A stretch of 35,538 nucleotides of DNA, from the NCBI GenBank assembly GCA_036244855.1, contig BQKZ01000058.1, positions 160,257-195,794 of the forward strand, in the 5' to 3' direction. Positions 21,143-30,664 of this stretch are shown piece after piece (the stretch's first letter is position 1; every line of letters begins with the position of its first letter). A model generated the notes under the pieces. It was not told the origin of the DNA and searched no databases. It was given only the letters and a program-made list of their open reading frames with translations. A program made the position numbers and the translations under genes. The DNA comes from Temnopleurus reevesii. Lineage: Eukaryota > Echinodermata > Echinoidea > Temnopleuroida > Temnopleuridae.

Positions 21143-21425
21143 TCCAGGGAGGTATTTCACCAAGTTATGAAAGACTTTAAAAATGACTTCATGCACGACT
21201 GGTATCACTTCTTGTGCTGAGTGATAAAATATCATCTGCATATATTATAATCGTAAACAGACTCCAGTGTTTCTTAAAGTAGTGTGTAAATTTAAGAAAG
21301 ACTGGAATATGTTAATTGAGTGTAATACACGTGAGATTTTTTATTATTCAGCAAAAGAACTGATACCAGTCGTGAATAAAGTTGTGAATAAAGTCTTTTA
21401 TAACTTGGTGAAACACCTCCCGGAC
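21143..21425. mobile_element. MITE with about 65-bp inverted arms, in the first CKAP2-like intron
   Basis: The left arm reads GGGAGGTATTTCACCAAGTT then ATGAAAGACTTT and CACGACTGGTATCA. The right arm is the complement (TGATACCAGTCGTG ... AAAGTCTTTTATAACTTGG then TGAAACACCTCCC). The interior is AT-rich and non-coding. A related TTTCACCAAG palindrome occurs near the right end of the window (35368-35411). Confidence 0.75.
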
Positions 21426-22531
21426 CTACTAAATGTCACTTGGCCATCCCTGATTTCTGTTCGAATTTATGGGTGCATTTTCATCAAGTTATGCATATAA
21501 ATTAAAAGCTAAGAATTTGGGTTACATAGATGTAACGTTAAACATTACATTAACATAAACTTGAAATGTTAGTATGATGGGAGGTCGCACGTCTGCGCAT
21601 CTAAACTTTCAGCTTGAAACAAGCATGAAGTCAATGAAAATCCAATTTAATTTTAATCTGATATTATCACAAATATACTAAAGATTATGTGTGAGAAATA
21701 TCTCAGCAAAATCTGACCAGGAACAATGTCATTTAGATGAAATATACACCCCTCTCATTTTTGCCGTTCAAAATATTTGGGTCCTTTCTCTGCATCCCAT
21801 TCACTTTACACGCGGTTGGAGATTTTCGGGAAAACGTCACCGAGCGCGTGTGTTACATCGCGTATGTCAATGAGGCGCAGATGAGGGACCTGGCGCAGAG
21901 GAGGATGGATGCATGCCCATACTATTGTCAAAATTTCAGTGTACATGTATGTGGGCTGTGCAGACACAGATTCTAGTATTTCTGCTTCTCTAAAAGTCTT
22001 CATTTTCATTGCGTTTTATTAAATTAAGGTAATCCAGGTTGCCAGAAAATATTACAATTTTCAAACAAAGATACAAAAATACAATTTGAACCAAATAGAC
22101 ATGATGTTAAGAAACATTTTCTTTGGGCCAATATGAAAATGATGTTTAGCCGATAATGTGATATTTGGAAATCAGAACATGTTTGGCTGGAGTGTAGAAA
22201 ATGGATATCAGAAAATTTCCTTCATAAGAATCTCCCCTTAATCAATTTCCGATACAACTTGATGAAAATACCTCATCAAGATCTGACTGACTAAGGACGT
22301 GAAAACTGACAATGACTGAAGTAAAATTGCGCATGACGAGGGCATGAAATTTGAAATGAAATCAATTTTCATCGGCTTTATGAGCGGAAACTTACACCAT
22401 TTATGGCGTGACAAACTAAAGTTTAAACCGTACAAACTGTAGATATTCAAAATGATTAATAACAATAAACTTCTTTCAAAATGATATCAAATACTCCAAA
22501 AAAAAAAAAACATATAAAACACGGCACTCAC

Positions 22532-22760
22532 TGTCCTTCAACTTTAGAATCCGATTACCACATTAAAAACTACGGGTGGGACTAGACATGGAGAAAGCTA
22601 GTTTACTAACCGTTTTCTATCGAACTTTTTCGCCTTATTGGGCAATCCGTAGCTTGAGAAAGTGACTCCATTCCTATACCAATCGGAAAAGTGCGTTTAA
22701 AGTGAATAAATCTCTTTTGGTGAAGTAAAGACGGGAAACGAAAAAGTGCAAAACACTGTG
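22532..22760 (-). other. Probable non-coding first exon (5' UTR) of the CKAP2-like gene
   Basis: The coding start exon begins with a splice acceptor, so a 5' exon must exist upstream. The best donor on the minus strand is ACA|GTGAGTGCCG at 22531-22530. This would place the non-coding exon between 22532 and a start near the CCAAT/CRE region. Other donors (GTAAGT near 22395, GTTAGT near 22609) are possible. Confidence 0.4.
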
Positions 22761-22840
22761 AGTGTGAAAGGCTGAGCGAATGTTTTTGTATTTTGCTCCG
22801 CCTATAATGACGTCACTCTCCTCTGGCCAATCAAATCGCC
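22670..22840 (-). promoter_or_regulatory. Promoter of the CKAP2-like gene: CRE plus CCAAT boxes
   Basis: A perfect palindromic CRE, TGACGTCA, lies at 22808-22815, and a CCAAT box (22827-22831) 11 bases away. Another CCAAT is at 22679-22683 and an inverted ATTGGGC near 22638. No TATA box is evident. NF-Y sites paired with CRE/ATF sites are typical of G2/M-expressed promoters (established for vertebrate cell-cycle genes); cell-cycle regulation here is inference. Confidence 0.6.
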
Positions 22841-22872
22841 AAGCAAACCCGTGAGTTCGATTTCTTTCCTTT

Positions 22873-23460
22873 TTTTTGGGGGGGGGGGGAGTTCGATGCC
22901 AAATGTCCTGAGGATCAAATTAATAAATTTTCAATCCGGAGTGTTTTTTTTTTTTTTTAACATATATGCTTACACAATAAAAGCTTCCTCCATACACCAG
23001 CTGTAGTATTTTCCCAGACCTGTACCAATGATCTAAAAGATAAAATTCTAGATTGAAAATGTTAATAATATTGATTTTGGCCGAAAGTTAGATGACATCG
23101 AAGTGACTGGCTGATTAATAGCCTTTCTATACCTCTATGCTAAATGTTTACTCCCCTTCCCTCGCCTCATCAACCTCCTCAGGCTCGTGTACGTATATGT
23201 AGCCAGGATGGGAGAAACGCACCCTTTTCTGACAAGCAATAAAAACAAACTAAAAACAATATTTAGAAACACTTCCTGCCAGTTGGTTGAAAAAGAAGGA
23301 GATGCTTACAAGGCTTTTAATTTACACATTTTCTTTCTTTATTTTTTGTTCCTTTCCGTTTCCTGGCTAATAGTTTATAGGGACCACCCCTCCACCCCCT
23401 ACTACTTCACGGTCCTACAAGCATCGTTGGAGTAAAGTAAAGTACAGTAAAGCAATACGC
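22873..23460. other. Intergenic, with poly-T/poly-G tracts
   Basis: A T8G12 tract at about 22872-22890 and a T run near 22946. No exon is recognised; an 82-codon open frame near 23187-23435 has no family features. Confidence 0.45.
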
Positions 23461-23513
23461 GCCTTATCATCCTCCTCCTCTCCTCCCTCTCCTGATATGC
23501 GCGAATCTGCTGG

Positions 23514-23537
23514 AGGGGGGGGGGGGGGGGGGGGAGG
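23514..23537. repeat. Poly-G tract in a TCC/TCT-rich region
   Basis: A run of about 20 G residues follows CTGGAGG. The surrounding 23460-23710 is CT-rich simple sequence (CCTCCTCCTCTCCTCCC, CTTCTTCTTCTCC). Confidence 0.85.
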
Positions 23538-23904
23538 TATTCGTCGCCCCCTCCCATTGCTTCAATTTCATTGGTAGATAGTTATGGCAAACCCCCTTCT
23601 TTTCCTACGCCTTTTTGCACTTGCTTCTCCTCCTTTAATTGTCACTACCGTCATTAACTCCTTCATCTTTTCCTCCTCCCCTTCTTCTTCTCCTTCTTCT
23701 GAATCGGTTTTCATATATTGGGTATGTCAGATCGATGATAAAAAATGATGAATAGAAGGGCCGTCATTCCATACACCAGTTTTCCATTGGTTAGATTATA
23801 CACAAAAACAGATTGATATATGAACACATTTTTAACTAGTTCTGGGCCCTATAAAAAAGTTACGTTTAAACGCAACTTTTGCAACATTCATAGAGTCTAT
23901 GTTT

Positions 23905-24305
23905 GACGGTCTTCTAAATCCGCCCATCGGTCGGAAGCAGCTAGCAGCTCAGTCGTCTGCTTTGGAATAGATAGACCCTTGCGGGTTTCAAACTCACACC
24001 TGCCATATTTTTTTTTAAATACGTGATGCATGGTTATGAAAAAGGTGCAATATTGTATTCTCAACGTGCTCACATTGCTTTTTACCGTTAAAGCTACTAA
24101 GTCACACGCTCTTTTCATAGTGTGTATAATTCTTTTGTTTTTTTTGATATTGTATATTGTATGTTCTGTATATCTGGTGGCAGCAGCTAATAAGACGCTT
24201 GTCTTCCAAGCTGTCTCCTCATTCTTTTAAATTTTATATATTTTTACCCTATATGTATGTACTTTTTATCTGAATGAAATAAATTGAAATTGAATTGAAT
24301 TGAAT
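23905..24305 (+). mobile_element. tRNA-derived SINE with (TTGAA)n tail
   Basis: A pol III A-box-like stretch (TAGCAGCTCAGTCGTCTGC, 23942-23960) is followed at tRNA-like spacing by a B-box-like GCGGGTTTCAAACTC (23981-23995). Downstream is a T/A-rich body ending AATAAATTGAAATTGAATTG with repeated TTGAA units, as in LINE-mobilised SINEs. It sits between the arms of the larger inverted-repeat element. Exact 5' end and target duplication are not resolved. Confidence 0.5.
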
Positions 24306-24398
24306 TCAAATGCTTCTTCTGTTCATGCGTATACATCACCGGTGTTATACGGCTATATACCTCTAAACTATGGTATATTCAGAATTGGCAAACGTGAT

Positions 24399-24494
24399 TT
24401 TCCCGACGATTGGCTGACAAGCTACGAAATAATAATAATAATAATACATTATCATTATTATTATTTTGTAGCTTGTCAGCCCATCGTCGGGAAA
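24399..24494. repeat. Perfect-stem hairpin with triplet-repeat loop
   Basis: The 27-base arms 24399-24425 and 24468-24494 differ at one position (left: TTTCCCGACGATTGGCTGAC then AAGCTAC). The 42-base loop is itself self-complementary: AATAATAAT on one side, ATTATTATT on the other. The whole 96 bases can fold as one long hairpin. It may be a tiny transposon inside the larger element. Confidence 0.8.
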
Positions 24495-24593
24495 GAGTTG
24501 CGTTTATGCAATAGGGCCCAGAACTCGGTAAACGTGTTCATATGATCAATCTGTTTTTGTGTATAATGTAACCAATGGAAGAGTGATAATAAT

Positions 24594-24911
24594 NNNNNNN
24601 NNNNNNNNNNNNNNNNNNNNNNNNNNNNNNNNNNNNNNNNNNNNNNNNNNNNNNNNNNNNNNNNNNNNNNNNNNNNNNNNNNNNNNNNNNNNNNNNNNNN
24701 NNNNNNNNNNNNNNNNNNNNNNNNNNNNNNNNNNNNNNNNNNNNNNNNNNNNNNNNNNNNNNNNNNNNNNNNNNNNNNNNNNNNNNNNNNNNNNNNNNNN
24801 NNNNNNNNNNNNNNNNNNNNNNNNNNNNNNNNNNNNNNNNNNNNNNNNNNNNNNNNNNNNNNNNNNNNNNNNNNNNNNNNNNNNNNNNNNNNNNNNNNNN
24901 NNNNNNNNNNN
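24594..24911. other. Sequence gap of 318 N
   Basis: The left side ends in an AATAAT run inside an inverted-repeat element and the right side begins with 20 G residues (24912-24931). The adjoining repeat and homopolymer probably caused the break. Confidence 0.95.
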
Positions 24912-24931
24912 GGGGGGGGGGGGGGGGGGGG

Positions 24932-25300
24932 CTGTAAATCCATATGGTCTCTACACTCTGAAACGAATAGTGAAGATCACTGCGCTAATAAAGGGGTGGG
25001 GGCTTGTGTATGTAAATGAATATCCCACTGGAAATAAGCTTCTGATCTACAAGATTTGAATCAATTGAACCAAATGCAAACCGGTCTCACGTATGAAATA
25101 ATTAGTTTCCCTTTTATTTATGTCTTTAAATCATGGCACATGTCTCTAGGTTCATTCCTTGACATAACATATCTAATTGAACGAGTTAAAATCCATTTGT
25201 TTTCATTTACCGAAGTCTTTTAGAAATCTCTACCCAATCAAAATTCACTAAAATATTCTAAGTCGCCCTATATTCTTGTCATTAATGGTAGATGAGCTTT
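24932..25300. other. Downstream flank of the minus-strand uncharacterised gene
   Basis: No exon is recognised. On the minus strand an AATAAA at 25113-25118 could end the 3' UTR of the gene whose stop codon is at 25400-25402, about 285 bases away. Confidence 0.45.
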
Positions 25301-25399
25301 TACTTCAGCGGGCATATTTGCCATTCTTGCTTTTTCCCAACCATCGACATATTCCGAGTTTAGCGGAACTCTTCTTCAATATTGCTATTTTGTCAATCC

Positions 25400-25861
25400 T
25401 CACTCTTCTGCAATCGGAGGCATGACATTGACAACGTTCTTGGGCATTTTGAGACGAATGTTGGCCATGTGAAACTGAGCAACGGCACGGTTCGACCTGA
25501 GACACTTCTTCCTTCTCATTGCTTTCCTCAAAGCTCTCTGACGATCCTTCTTGGCCTGCTTCGCTAACTTCCGATCCAGCTTCTTGATCTCAACAGAGAT
25601 GTGCACCATCGACTTGCGAGATTTATTCAGCTCTTTCGATAACTTCTTCAGTTGTTTCTCAAAATGATGGCCAGATTGAATCTTAGTGAACGAGATATGA
25701 AGTCCGAGAGCAGTCAAGCGATGAGAAAGAGATGAAGATTTATTGATGAGCATCTGAATGGTAGAAACAAGTTGACCAAAATCGGACAAGACTTCAGAAA
25801 CTTCGCATCGGGCTGCAACCTCTTCGAAGTCTTTGAAGTAGTCGCGTGGTGTTTGGAATTT
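25400..25861 (-). CDS. Minus-strand paralog, exon 3
   Basis: 154 codons including TGA at 25400-25402; acceptor TTTTTCTTCAG. Begins KFQTPRDYFKDFEEVAARCE and ends NVVNVMPPIAEE. The plus-strand paralog continues five residues further before its own stop. Confidence 0.85.
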   Translation of the reverse strand, partial: KFQTPRDYFKDFEEVAARCEVSEVLSDFGQLVSTIQMLINKSSSLSHRLTALGLHISFTKIQSGHHFEKQLKKLSKELNKSRKSMVHISVEIKKLDRKLAKQAKKDRQRALRKAMRRKKCLRSNRAVAQFHMANIRLKMPKNVVNVMPPIAEE

Positions 25862-27629
25862 CTGAAGAAAAAAATGAATAAATATGAAGGCCTGACTTAA
25901 AAATATCGCTTATTTTTTTTTTTAGACAATACTTGAAATCATTTCATGTAGATTTTCCATTAATAATTCAAATTTGCTATGCATGAAGAATTAGCAAAGT
26001 TCATAATCTGTAACCAGGAAATGAAATAGGATAAAGATGTTCCTGGATAGATTAAGATTATTTTGTTTCAGATGACAACCTTTTGCACTAGCTCAAATGC
26101 AGGTGATTGTTCATGCTGATATTTACACCAATGTTAATCAATTTTTATAGTATCAATTAATTTATTCCAGATTAATGAGAGAATCGTTTTGATAACAATC
26201 AACACAAGTCCTTTCGAATATATATCATGTCAAAGAAATTTTGTCAGTTGTTTTAAATGATAGATTCCGAATCCATACTATTCGTGTTTTTTTTTAATTA
26301 TCCTGTAAACCTGACACTTCAGATTGTGGCTGCAAATATACTCACTGCTGTGTATGACTTTCCGTCTAATGCCTCTTCAGCTTTCTGCATCATCTCATCC
26401 ACAACAACCACCTGATCGAGCAGATGTTGGTCAATGACATTGATCCTCTTCCTGATGGCTTTGGTCATCTTGACCATGTACTCAGCTTTGGTCAGTCCAC
26501 AGTCCGAGGGCAAAGAGATGGGCTTCCTGCTGACAATCTTCCATAGGTTTAGGATGGACATGATCTCATCAAAGAGATAATGACTCGAGAGCATCGCACG
26601 GAGGAGGAGAGAGCGAAGTCGAAACTCGGCAAAACATTCTTTTCCTGCTGGAGGGGAGCTGCAAGCAGTCTGGACAGAATTGCCTGTGTCATTTGAACAC
26701 TTTGAAACCTGCGTGACATTGTTCGAAGCTTTTCTTCGTGGTATTTTGCTCTTGTTACATCGTTTCCTAGGTACTACATTTGAAGAACGATTCGGACCCT
26801 CTTCCCAGCAATGCCTTCTCGGTCCATTGTTTAGGGAAGCAACCGGAGGCACTTGTTCGGGTTGGTTACGATTTGCCTCCGAAGATGCCCGAGTCTCGGC
26901 TCGGACGGAATCGATCTTTAACGAGCATCGGCGAAAGCTTTGTCGGGCGTTCTTCAGAGAGAATGTTGGAAGTTTGATCAATTTGAAGAAACCACAGAAG
27001 GAAACTGGCGCGTCCTCTTTACGCGGGAGAATTGACGGTTGGATAGTCTGAAATAATCAGAATTGAAATTATTTTCGTGTTAATGCATTATTCATCCCGT
27101 CATTAATTTTGCTGGTGATACGGATTTAATCTTAATGACGATCTTCAGTCATTTTTAGCATGCAAGAACTTTTATATGTTTGTTAATTTTCAATTAACCT
27201 CTTCTTCAAAGAATGATAATTTTCATGAAGAAAATTAGAGTGAAATGGCAATATGCATTACAAATTTAAGGGCTTCCGTATAAATGATTAAAAAGTTATT
27301 TATTTATTAAGCTGTGTCAGAATGTTGGTTGGGGTAAAATTAGTTTGCCTTGATACTTATGAGCAGGAATTGAGGTCTTTGTCAAAGCTCGCTCATTCCC
27401 ATAATATGCATCTATTCTATTTATTCTATTCCCGTCAAAACAATTTCAGACAATTAACGATTTATATCCTTAAGTCATGCTGATTTGTAAAAAAAAATCT
27501 TATTGAATTTCTTACTTACTTCAGGTTCTATACAATTTTAATGGAAATATGATGATATCAAAAGAAAAATATTCCGTTGAATCTGTGGAAATAAAAAGGA
27601 GACATCAGAAAACTTACCAAATTCTCCAT
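25400..27629 (-). CDS. Uncharacterised coiled-coil protein, minus-strand paralog, three exons, 391 aa
   Basis: Minus-strand exons 27629-27618 (MENL), 27047-26346 and 25861-25400 join in phase 0 to 1176 bases ending TGA. I do not recognise the family. Visible features are: an N-terminal KLPTFSLKNARQSFRR basic patch (about residues 25-40); a variable Ser/Asn-rich linker (50-135); a conserved leucine-rich helical block starting EFRLRSLLLRAMLSSHYLFD (about 145); a charged helix KMTKAIRKRINVIDQHLLD; and in the last exon a long coiled-coil candidate (KQLKKLSKELNKSRKS, then KKLDRKLAKQAKKDRQRALR) closing with the basic run KAMRRKKCLRSNR, a possible nuclear or RNA/DNA-contact signal. No signal peptide or membrane segment. 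A paralog lies on the plus strand at 32107-34564, about 79 percent identical in the last exon by eye. A second apparent copy of the first two exons at 28074-29357 is probably an assembly duplicate. Confidence 0.8.
26346..27047 (-). CDS. Minus-strand paralog, exon 2
   Basis: 702 bases, 234 codons, acceptor ATTTCAG, donor GTGAGT. Carries the variable linker in its 5' two-thirds and the highly conserved helical block in its 3' third, ending DEMMQKAEEALDGKSYTA. Confidence 0.85.
27618..27629 (-). CDS. Minus-strand paralog, exon 1 (four codons)
   Basis: ATGGAGAATTTG followed by the donor GTAAGT. The identical 12-base start exon and donor occur in the plus-strand paralog at 32107-32118, which validates this micro-exon. 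Confidence 0.8.
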
Positions 27630-27699
27630 GATTTAAACGGTAAATAAACACAGTAAAGAAATAAAAAGGACAATTTGATATCTTCTCTCTAACACAAAG

Positions 27700-27915
27700 G
27701 TGCACCAGAGAAATCGGAACATTCGTCTCTTCCGATTTCTGTGAGGTGCACAGATATTATAAGGATATAATCATCAATAGGAATATATGTTTACGTTTCT
27801 CGTTTCGCGTACTTCACAACGCACATTTATATTATTGCGTCATCAAACTTTTAACCAATGAACGCGCGCAATATTCAACGACACGTAAATAAATTCAACT
27901 TTCGACCAATCAGAC
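27700..27915 (-). promoter_or_regulatory. Promoter of the minus-strand uncharacterised gene
   Basis: On the plus strand two CCAAT boxes (27855-27859 and 27906-27910) lie upstream of TTGCGTCA, a one-off CRE (around 27835-27842). The intervening CG-rich sequence (GAACGCGCGCAATATT, TCGTTTCGCGTACTTC) is shared with the plus-strand paralog's promoter. The same block recurs at 29430-29645 in the assembly duplicate. Confidence 0.6.
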
Positions 27916-28063
27916 CATGCCTTGCATATTAACGCGTTAAACCGTTACACACATTGTAACGAAATCATGGCTGTGGTCACATGCCTGCACAGTCTTTGCA
28001 TGCTGTGTAAGACCATACACACTAAGAAATTAGGGTACAACTTTGCACCCCTAGGGGTACAAT

Positions 28064-28064
28064 N
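28064..28064. other. Single-N assembly join between overlapping contig ends
   Basis: The left contig ends GGGGTACAAT and the right contig begins at a point corresponding to 26337. The apparent junction fuses exon 2's donor region directly to transposon sequence, which no biological event need explain. Confidence 0.85.
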
Positions 28065-29792
28065 TATACTCACTGCTGTGTATGACTTTCCGTCTAATGC
28101 CTCTTCAGCTTTCTGCATCATCTCATCCACAACAACCACCTGATCGAGCAGATGTTGGTCAATGACATTGATCCTCTTCCTGATGGCTTTGGTCATCTTG
28201 ACCATGTACTCAGCTTTGGTCAGTCCACAGTCCGAGGGCAAAGAGATGGGCTTCCTGCTGACAATCTTCCATAGGTTTAGGATGGACATGATCTCATCAA
28301 AGAGATAATGACTCGAGAGCATCGCACGGAGGAGGAGAGAGCGAAGTCGAAACTCGGCAAAACATTCTTTTCCTGCTGGAGGGGAGCTGCAAGCAGTCTG
28401 GACAGAATTGCCTGTGTCATTTGAACACTTTGAAACCTGCGTGACATTGTTCGAAGCTTTTCTTCGTGGTATTTTGCTCTTGTTACATCGTTTCCTAAGT
28501 ACTACATTTGAAGAACGATTCGGACCCTCTTCCCAGCAATGCCTTCTCGGTCCATTGTTTAGGGAAGCAACCGGAGGCACTTGTTCGGGTTGGTTACGAT
28601 TTGCCTCCGAAGATGCCCGAGTCTCGGCTCGGACGGAATCGATCTTTAACGAGCATCGGCGAAAGCTTTGTCGGGCGTTCTTCAGAGAGAATGTTGGAAG
28701 TTTGATCAATTTGAAGAAACCACAGAAGGAAACTGGCGCGTCCTCTTTACGCGGGAGAATTGACGGTTGGATAGTCTGAAATAATCAGAATTGAAATTAT
28801 TTTCGTGTTAATGCATTATTCATCCCGTCATTAATTTTGCTGGTGATACGGATTTAATCTTAATGACGATCTTCAGTCATTTTTAGCATGCAAGAACTTT
28901 TATATGTTTGTTAATTTTCAATTAACCTCTTCTTCAAAGAATGATAATTTTCATGAAGAAAATTAGAGTGAAATGGCAATATGCATTACAAATTTAAGGG
29001 CTTCCGTATAAATGATTAAAAAGTTATTTATTTATTAAGCTGTGTCAGAATGTTGGTTGGGGTAAAATTAGTTTGCCTTGATACTTATGAGCAGGAATTG
29101 AGGTCTTTGTCAAAGCTCGCTCATTCCCATAATATGCATCTATTCTATTTATTCTATTCCCGTCAAAACAATTTCAGACAATTAACGATTTATATCCTTA
29201 AGTCATGCTGATTTGTAAAAAAAAATCTTATTGAATTTCTTACTTACTTCAGGTTCTATACAATTTTAATGGAAATATGATGATATCAAAAGAAAAATAT
29301 TCCGTTGAATCTGTGGAAATAAAAAGGAGACATCAGAAAACTTACCAAATTCTCCATGATTTAAACGGTAAATAAACACAGTAAAGAAATAAAAAGGACA
29401 ATTTGATATCTTCTCTCTAACACAAAGGTGCACCAGAGAAATCGGAACATTCGTCTCTTCCGATTTCTGTGAGGTGCACAGATATTATAAGGATATAATC
29501 ATCAATGGAATATATGTTTACGTTTCTCGTTTCGCGTACTTCACAACGCACATATATATATTATTGCGTCATCAAACTTTTAACCAATGAACGCGCGCAA
29601 TATTCAACGACACGTAAATAAATTCAACTTTCGACCAATCAGACCATGCCTTGCATATTAACGCGTTAAACCGTTACACACATTGTAACGAAATCATGGC
29701 TGTGGTCACATGCCTGCACAGTCTTTGCATGCTGTGTAAGACCATACACACTAAGAAATTAGGGTACAACTTTGCACCCCTAGGGGTACAAT
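28065..29792. repeat. Second copy of the 1.73-kb near-identical segment
   Basis: See the first copy at 26337-28063. Here the segment continues on the right into unique sequence (the rest of a 916-bp transposon), so this contig is the one that links to the plus-strand paralog. Confidence 0.92.
28074..29357 (-). pseudogene. Second copy of exons 1-2 of the uncharacterised gene, lacking exon 3 (probable assembly duplicate)
   Basis: Exon 1 at 29346-29357 and exon 2 at 28074-28775 are intact and 702 bases as in the first copy, with one amino-acid change (VVLRKRC against VVPRKRC). Exon 3 is missing because the copy ends at the N. If it were real it would be a truncated gene. The near-identity, including introns and promoter, and the N at the join make an unmerged contig overlap, perhaps from two alleles, much more likely. 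Confidence 0.8.
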
Positions 29793-30662
29793 CCCATGTA
29801 ACACCGGGTGAACCCTATGGCGTACAAATTTGAACCCTAAATGTGAGGTGCAATTTTGTACCCCAACCAAGGGTACAAGTTTGTACCCTACTGCAACACA
29901 TTTGTACCACAGGGATGCAAAATTGTACCATTAGGGTACAAAATGAGATCTTTGGCGTTTGGCAAAAAAGGAAAGGAAAGGATGTAGTTTAGAGGCGTGT
30001 ATCATTCAATCATGAATATTTACACCAGAAGAAGAAGAGAGAAAGAGGGTCGCCATCTTAACGTCTCCACCCGAAAGACGGTATGCGACCTGGTTTCGAA
30101 CCCACAGGCAGGAACGAACCCAAGTCTATATGACTGTCCAGAACAAATGGATTTCAGGCGCACGCCACTGCGCCACAGTCAACATCGACCCTCGATACCG
30201 ACCCTCTTTGTTCGTTAAATAGTGCCACCTGATTGGTCAGCCACTGTCGTCTCGCTCGCTCGCCATTGGTTAAGACGTGTTCCTTTTCTAGTCTGCTATT
30301 TATAAACTTTATTCAAAACATCGATGTATTAATGTTTTTTTTCCTTCCGAATCTTGTAAGGATCAACGGAATAAAAAACATAGTAATAAATTAAATCTAT
30401 TACGTAGGAAATAGAGTTCCTAAAGGTAAAATAAGAACAAAATCAGCATTCATTTCCGATCACATATAGAGAGAGGGGTCTGCATTCTGCACTAGTTTCA
30501 AATCGGGAGGGTACAACCTTGTACCCTTCGTACCAGCTTTCATCACATGGGATTAATTTTGAACCTCATAGAGTATAATGAGGATGCCGGCGGGATGCCG
30601 GGGTTCAAATTAGTGACTTTGCGTGATTTTGGACCCTAACCGTACCCTAATTTCTTAGTGTG
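29747..30662. mobile_element. 916-bp inverted-repeat transposon with GGGTACAA motifs, TA target site
   Basis: The left end, CACACTAAGAAATTAGGGTA, is matched on the right by TACCCTAATTTCTTAGTGTG, an exact 20-base inverted repeat, with TA immediately outside both ends (29745-29746 and 30663-30664). The subterminal zones are packed with GGGTACAA / TTGTACCC words (29760-29945 and 30509-30535). TA flanks suggest Tc1/mariner-type integration. It carries no transposase; a tRNA-like SINE block lies inside. The left contig broke at 28063 in this element's left end. Confidence 0.8.
30049..30185 (-). mobile_element. tRNA-like SINE block inside the 916-bp element
   Basis: On the minus strand, TGTGGCGCAGTGGCGTGCGC (A-box-like TGGCGCAGTGG) is followed by two B-box-like words, GGGTTCGTTCC and GGGTTCGAAACC. 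Spacing to the second is wider than in a simple tRNA, so this is a tRNA-derived SINE or a decayed tRNA rather than a functional tRNA gene; I cannot fold a full cloverleaf. Confidence 0.45.
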
Positions 30663-30664
30663 TA

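Larger units (their letters stand above)
23782..24580. mobile_element. Inverted-repeat element interrupted by a SINE
   Basis: The arms 23782-23881 and about 24493-24580 are complementary. On the right: AGTTGCGTTTATGCAATAGG, GCCCAGAACTCGG, TCAATCTGTTTTTGTGTATA and ACCAATGGAA. On the left: TTCCATTGGTTAGATTATAC, ACAAAAACAGATTGATATA and GTTCTGGGCCCTATA. The interior contains a tRNA-derived SINE-like block and a separate hairpin. The right end runs to within 14 bases of the N gap, so outer boundaries are uncertain. Confidence 0.7.
26337..28063. repeat. First copy of a 1.73-kb near-identical tandem segment
   Basis: Matches 28065-29792 almost base for base over exon 2, intron 1, exon 1 and promoter. 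The few differences seen are one coding change (26770 G against 28498 A, Pro to Leu on the minus strand) and small indels near 27778 and 27825. The copy ends at the N, inside the left end of a transposon that is complete only in the second copy. Confidence 0.92.

Noticed and set aside
24476..25059. Open frames running through the N gap
   Set aside because: They consist mostly of unknown residues and a poly-G/poly-Pro artefact.
26680..27051. Plus-strand open frame of 123 codons (also at 28408-28779)
   Set aside because: It is the antisense shadow of exon 2 of the minus-strand gene, whose frame is supported by the paralog and splice sites.
28074..29357. A third, truncated member of the uncharacterised gene family
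   Set aside because: Near-identity over introns and promoter plus an N exactly at the truncation point favours an assembly overlap.
30049..30185. Functional tRNA gene on the minus strand
   Set aside because: A- and B-box words are present but the spacing is wrong and no acceptor stem or full cloverleaf can be formed.
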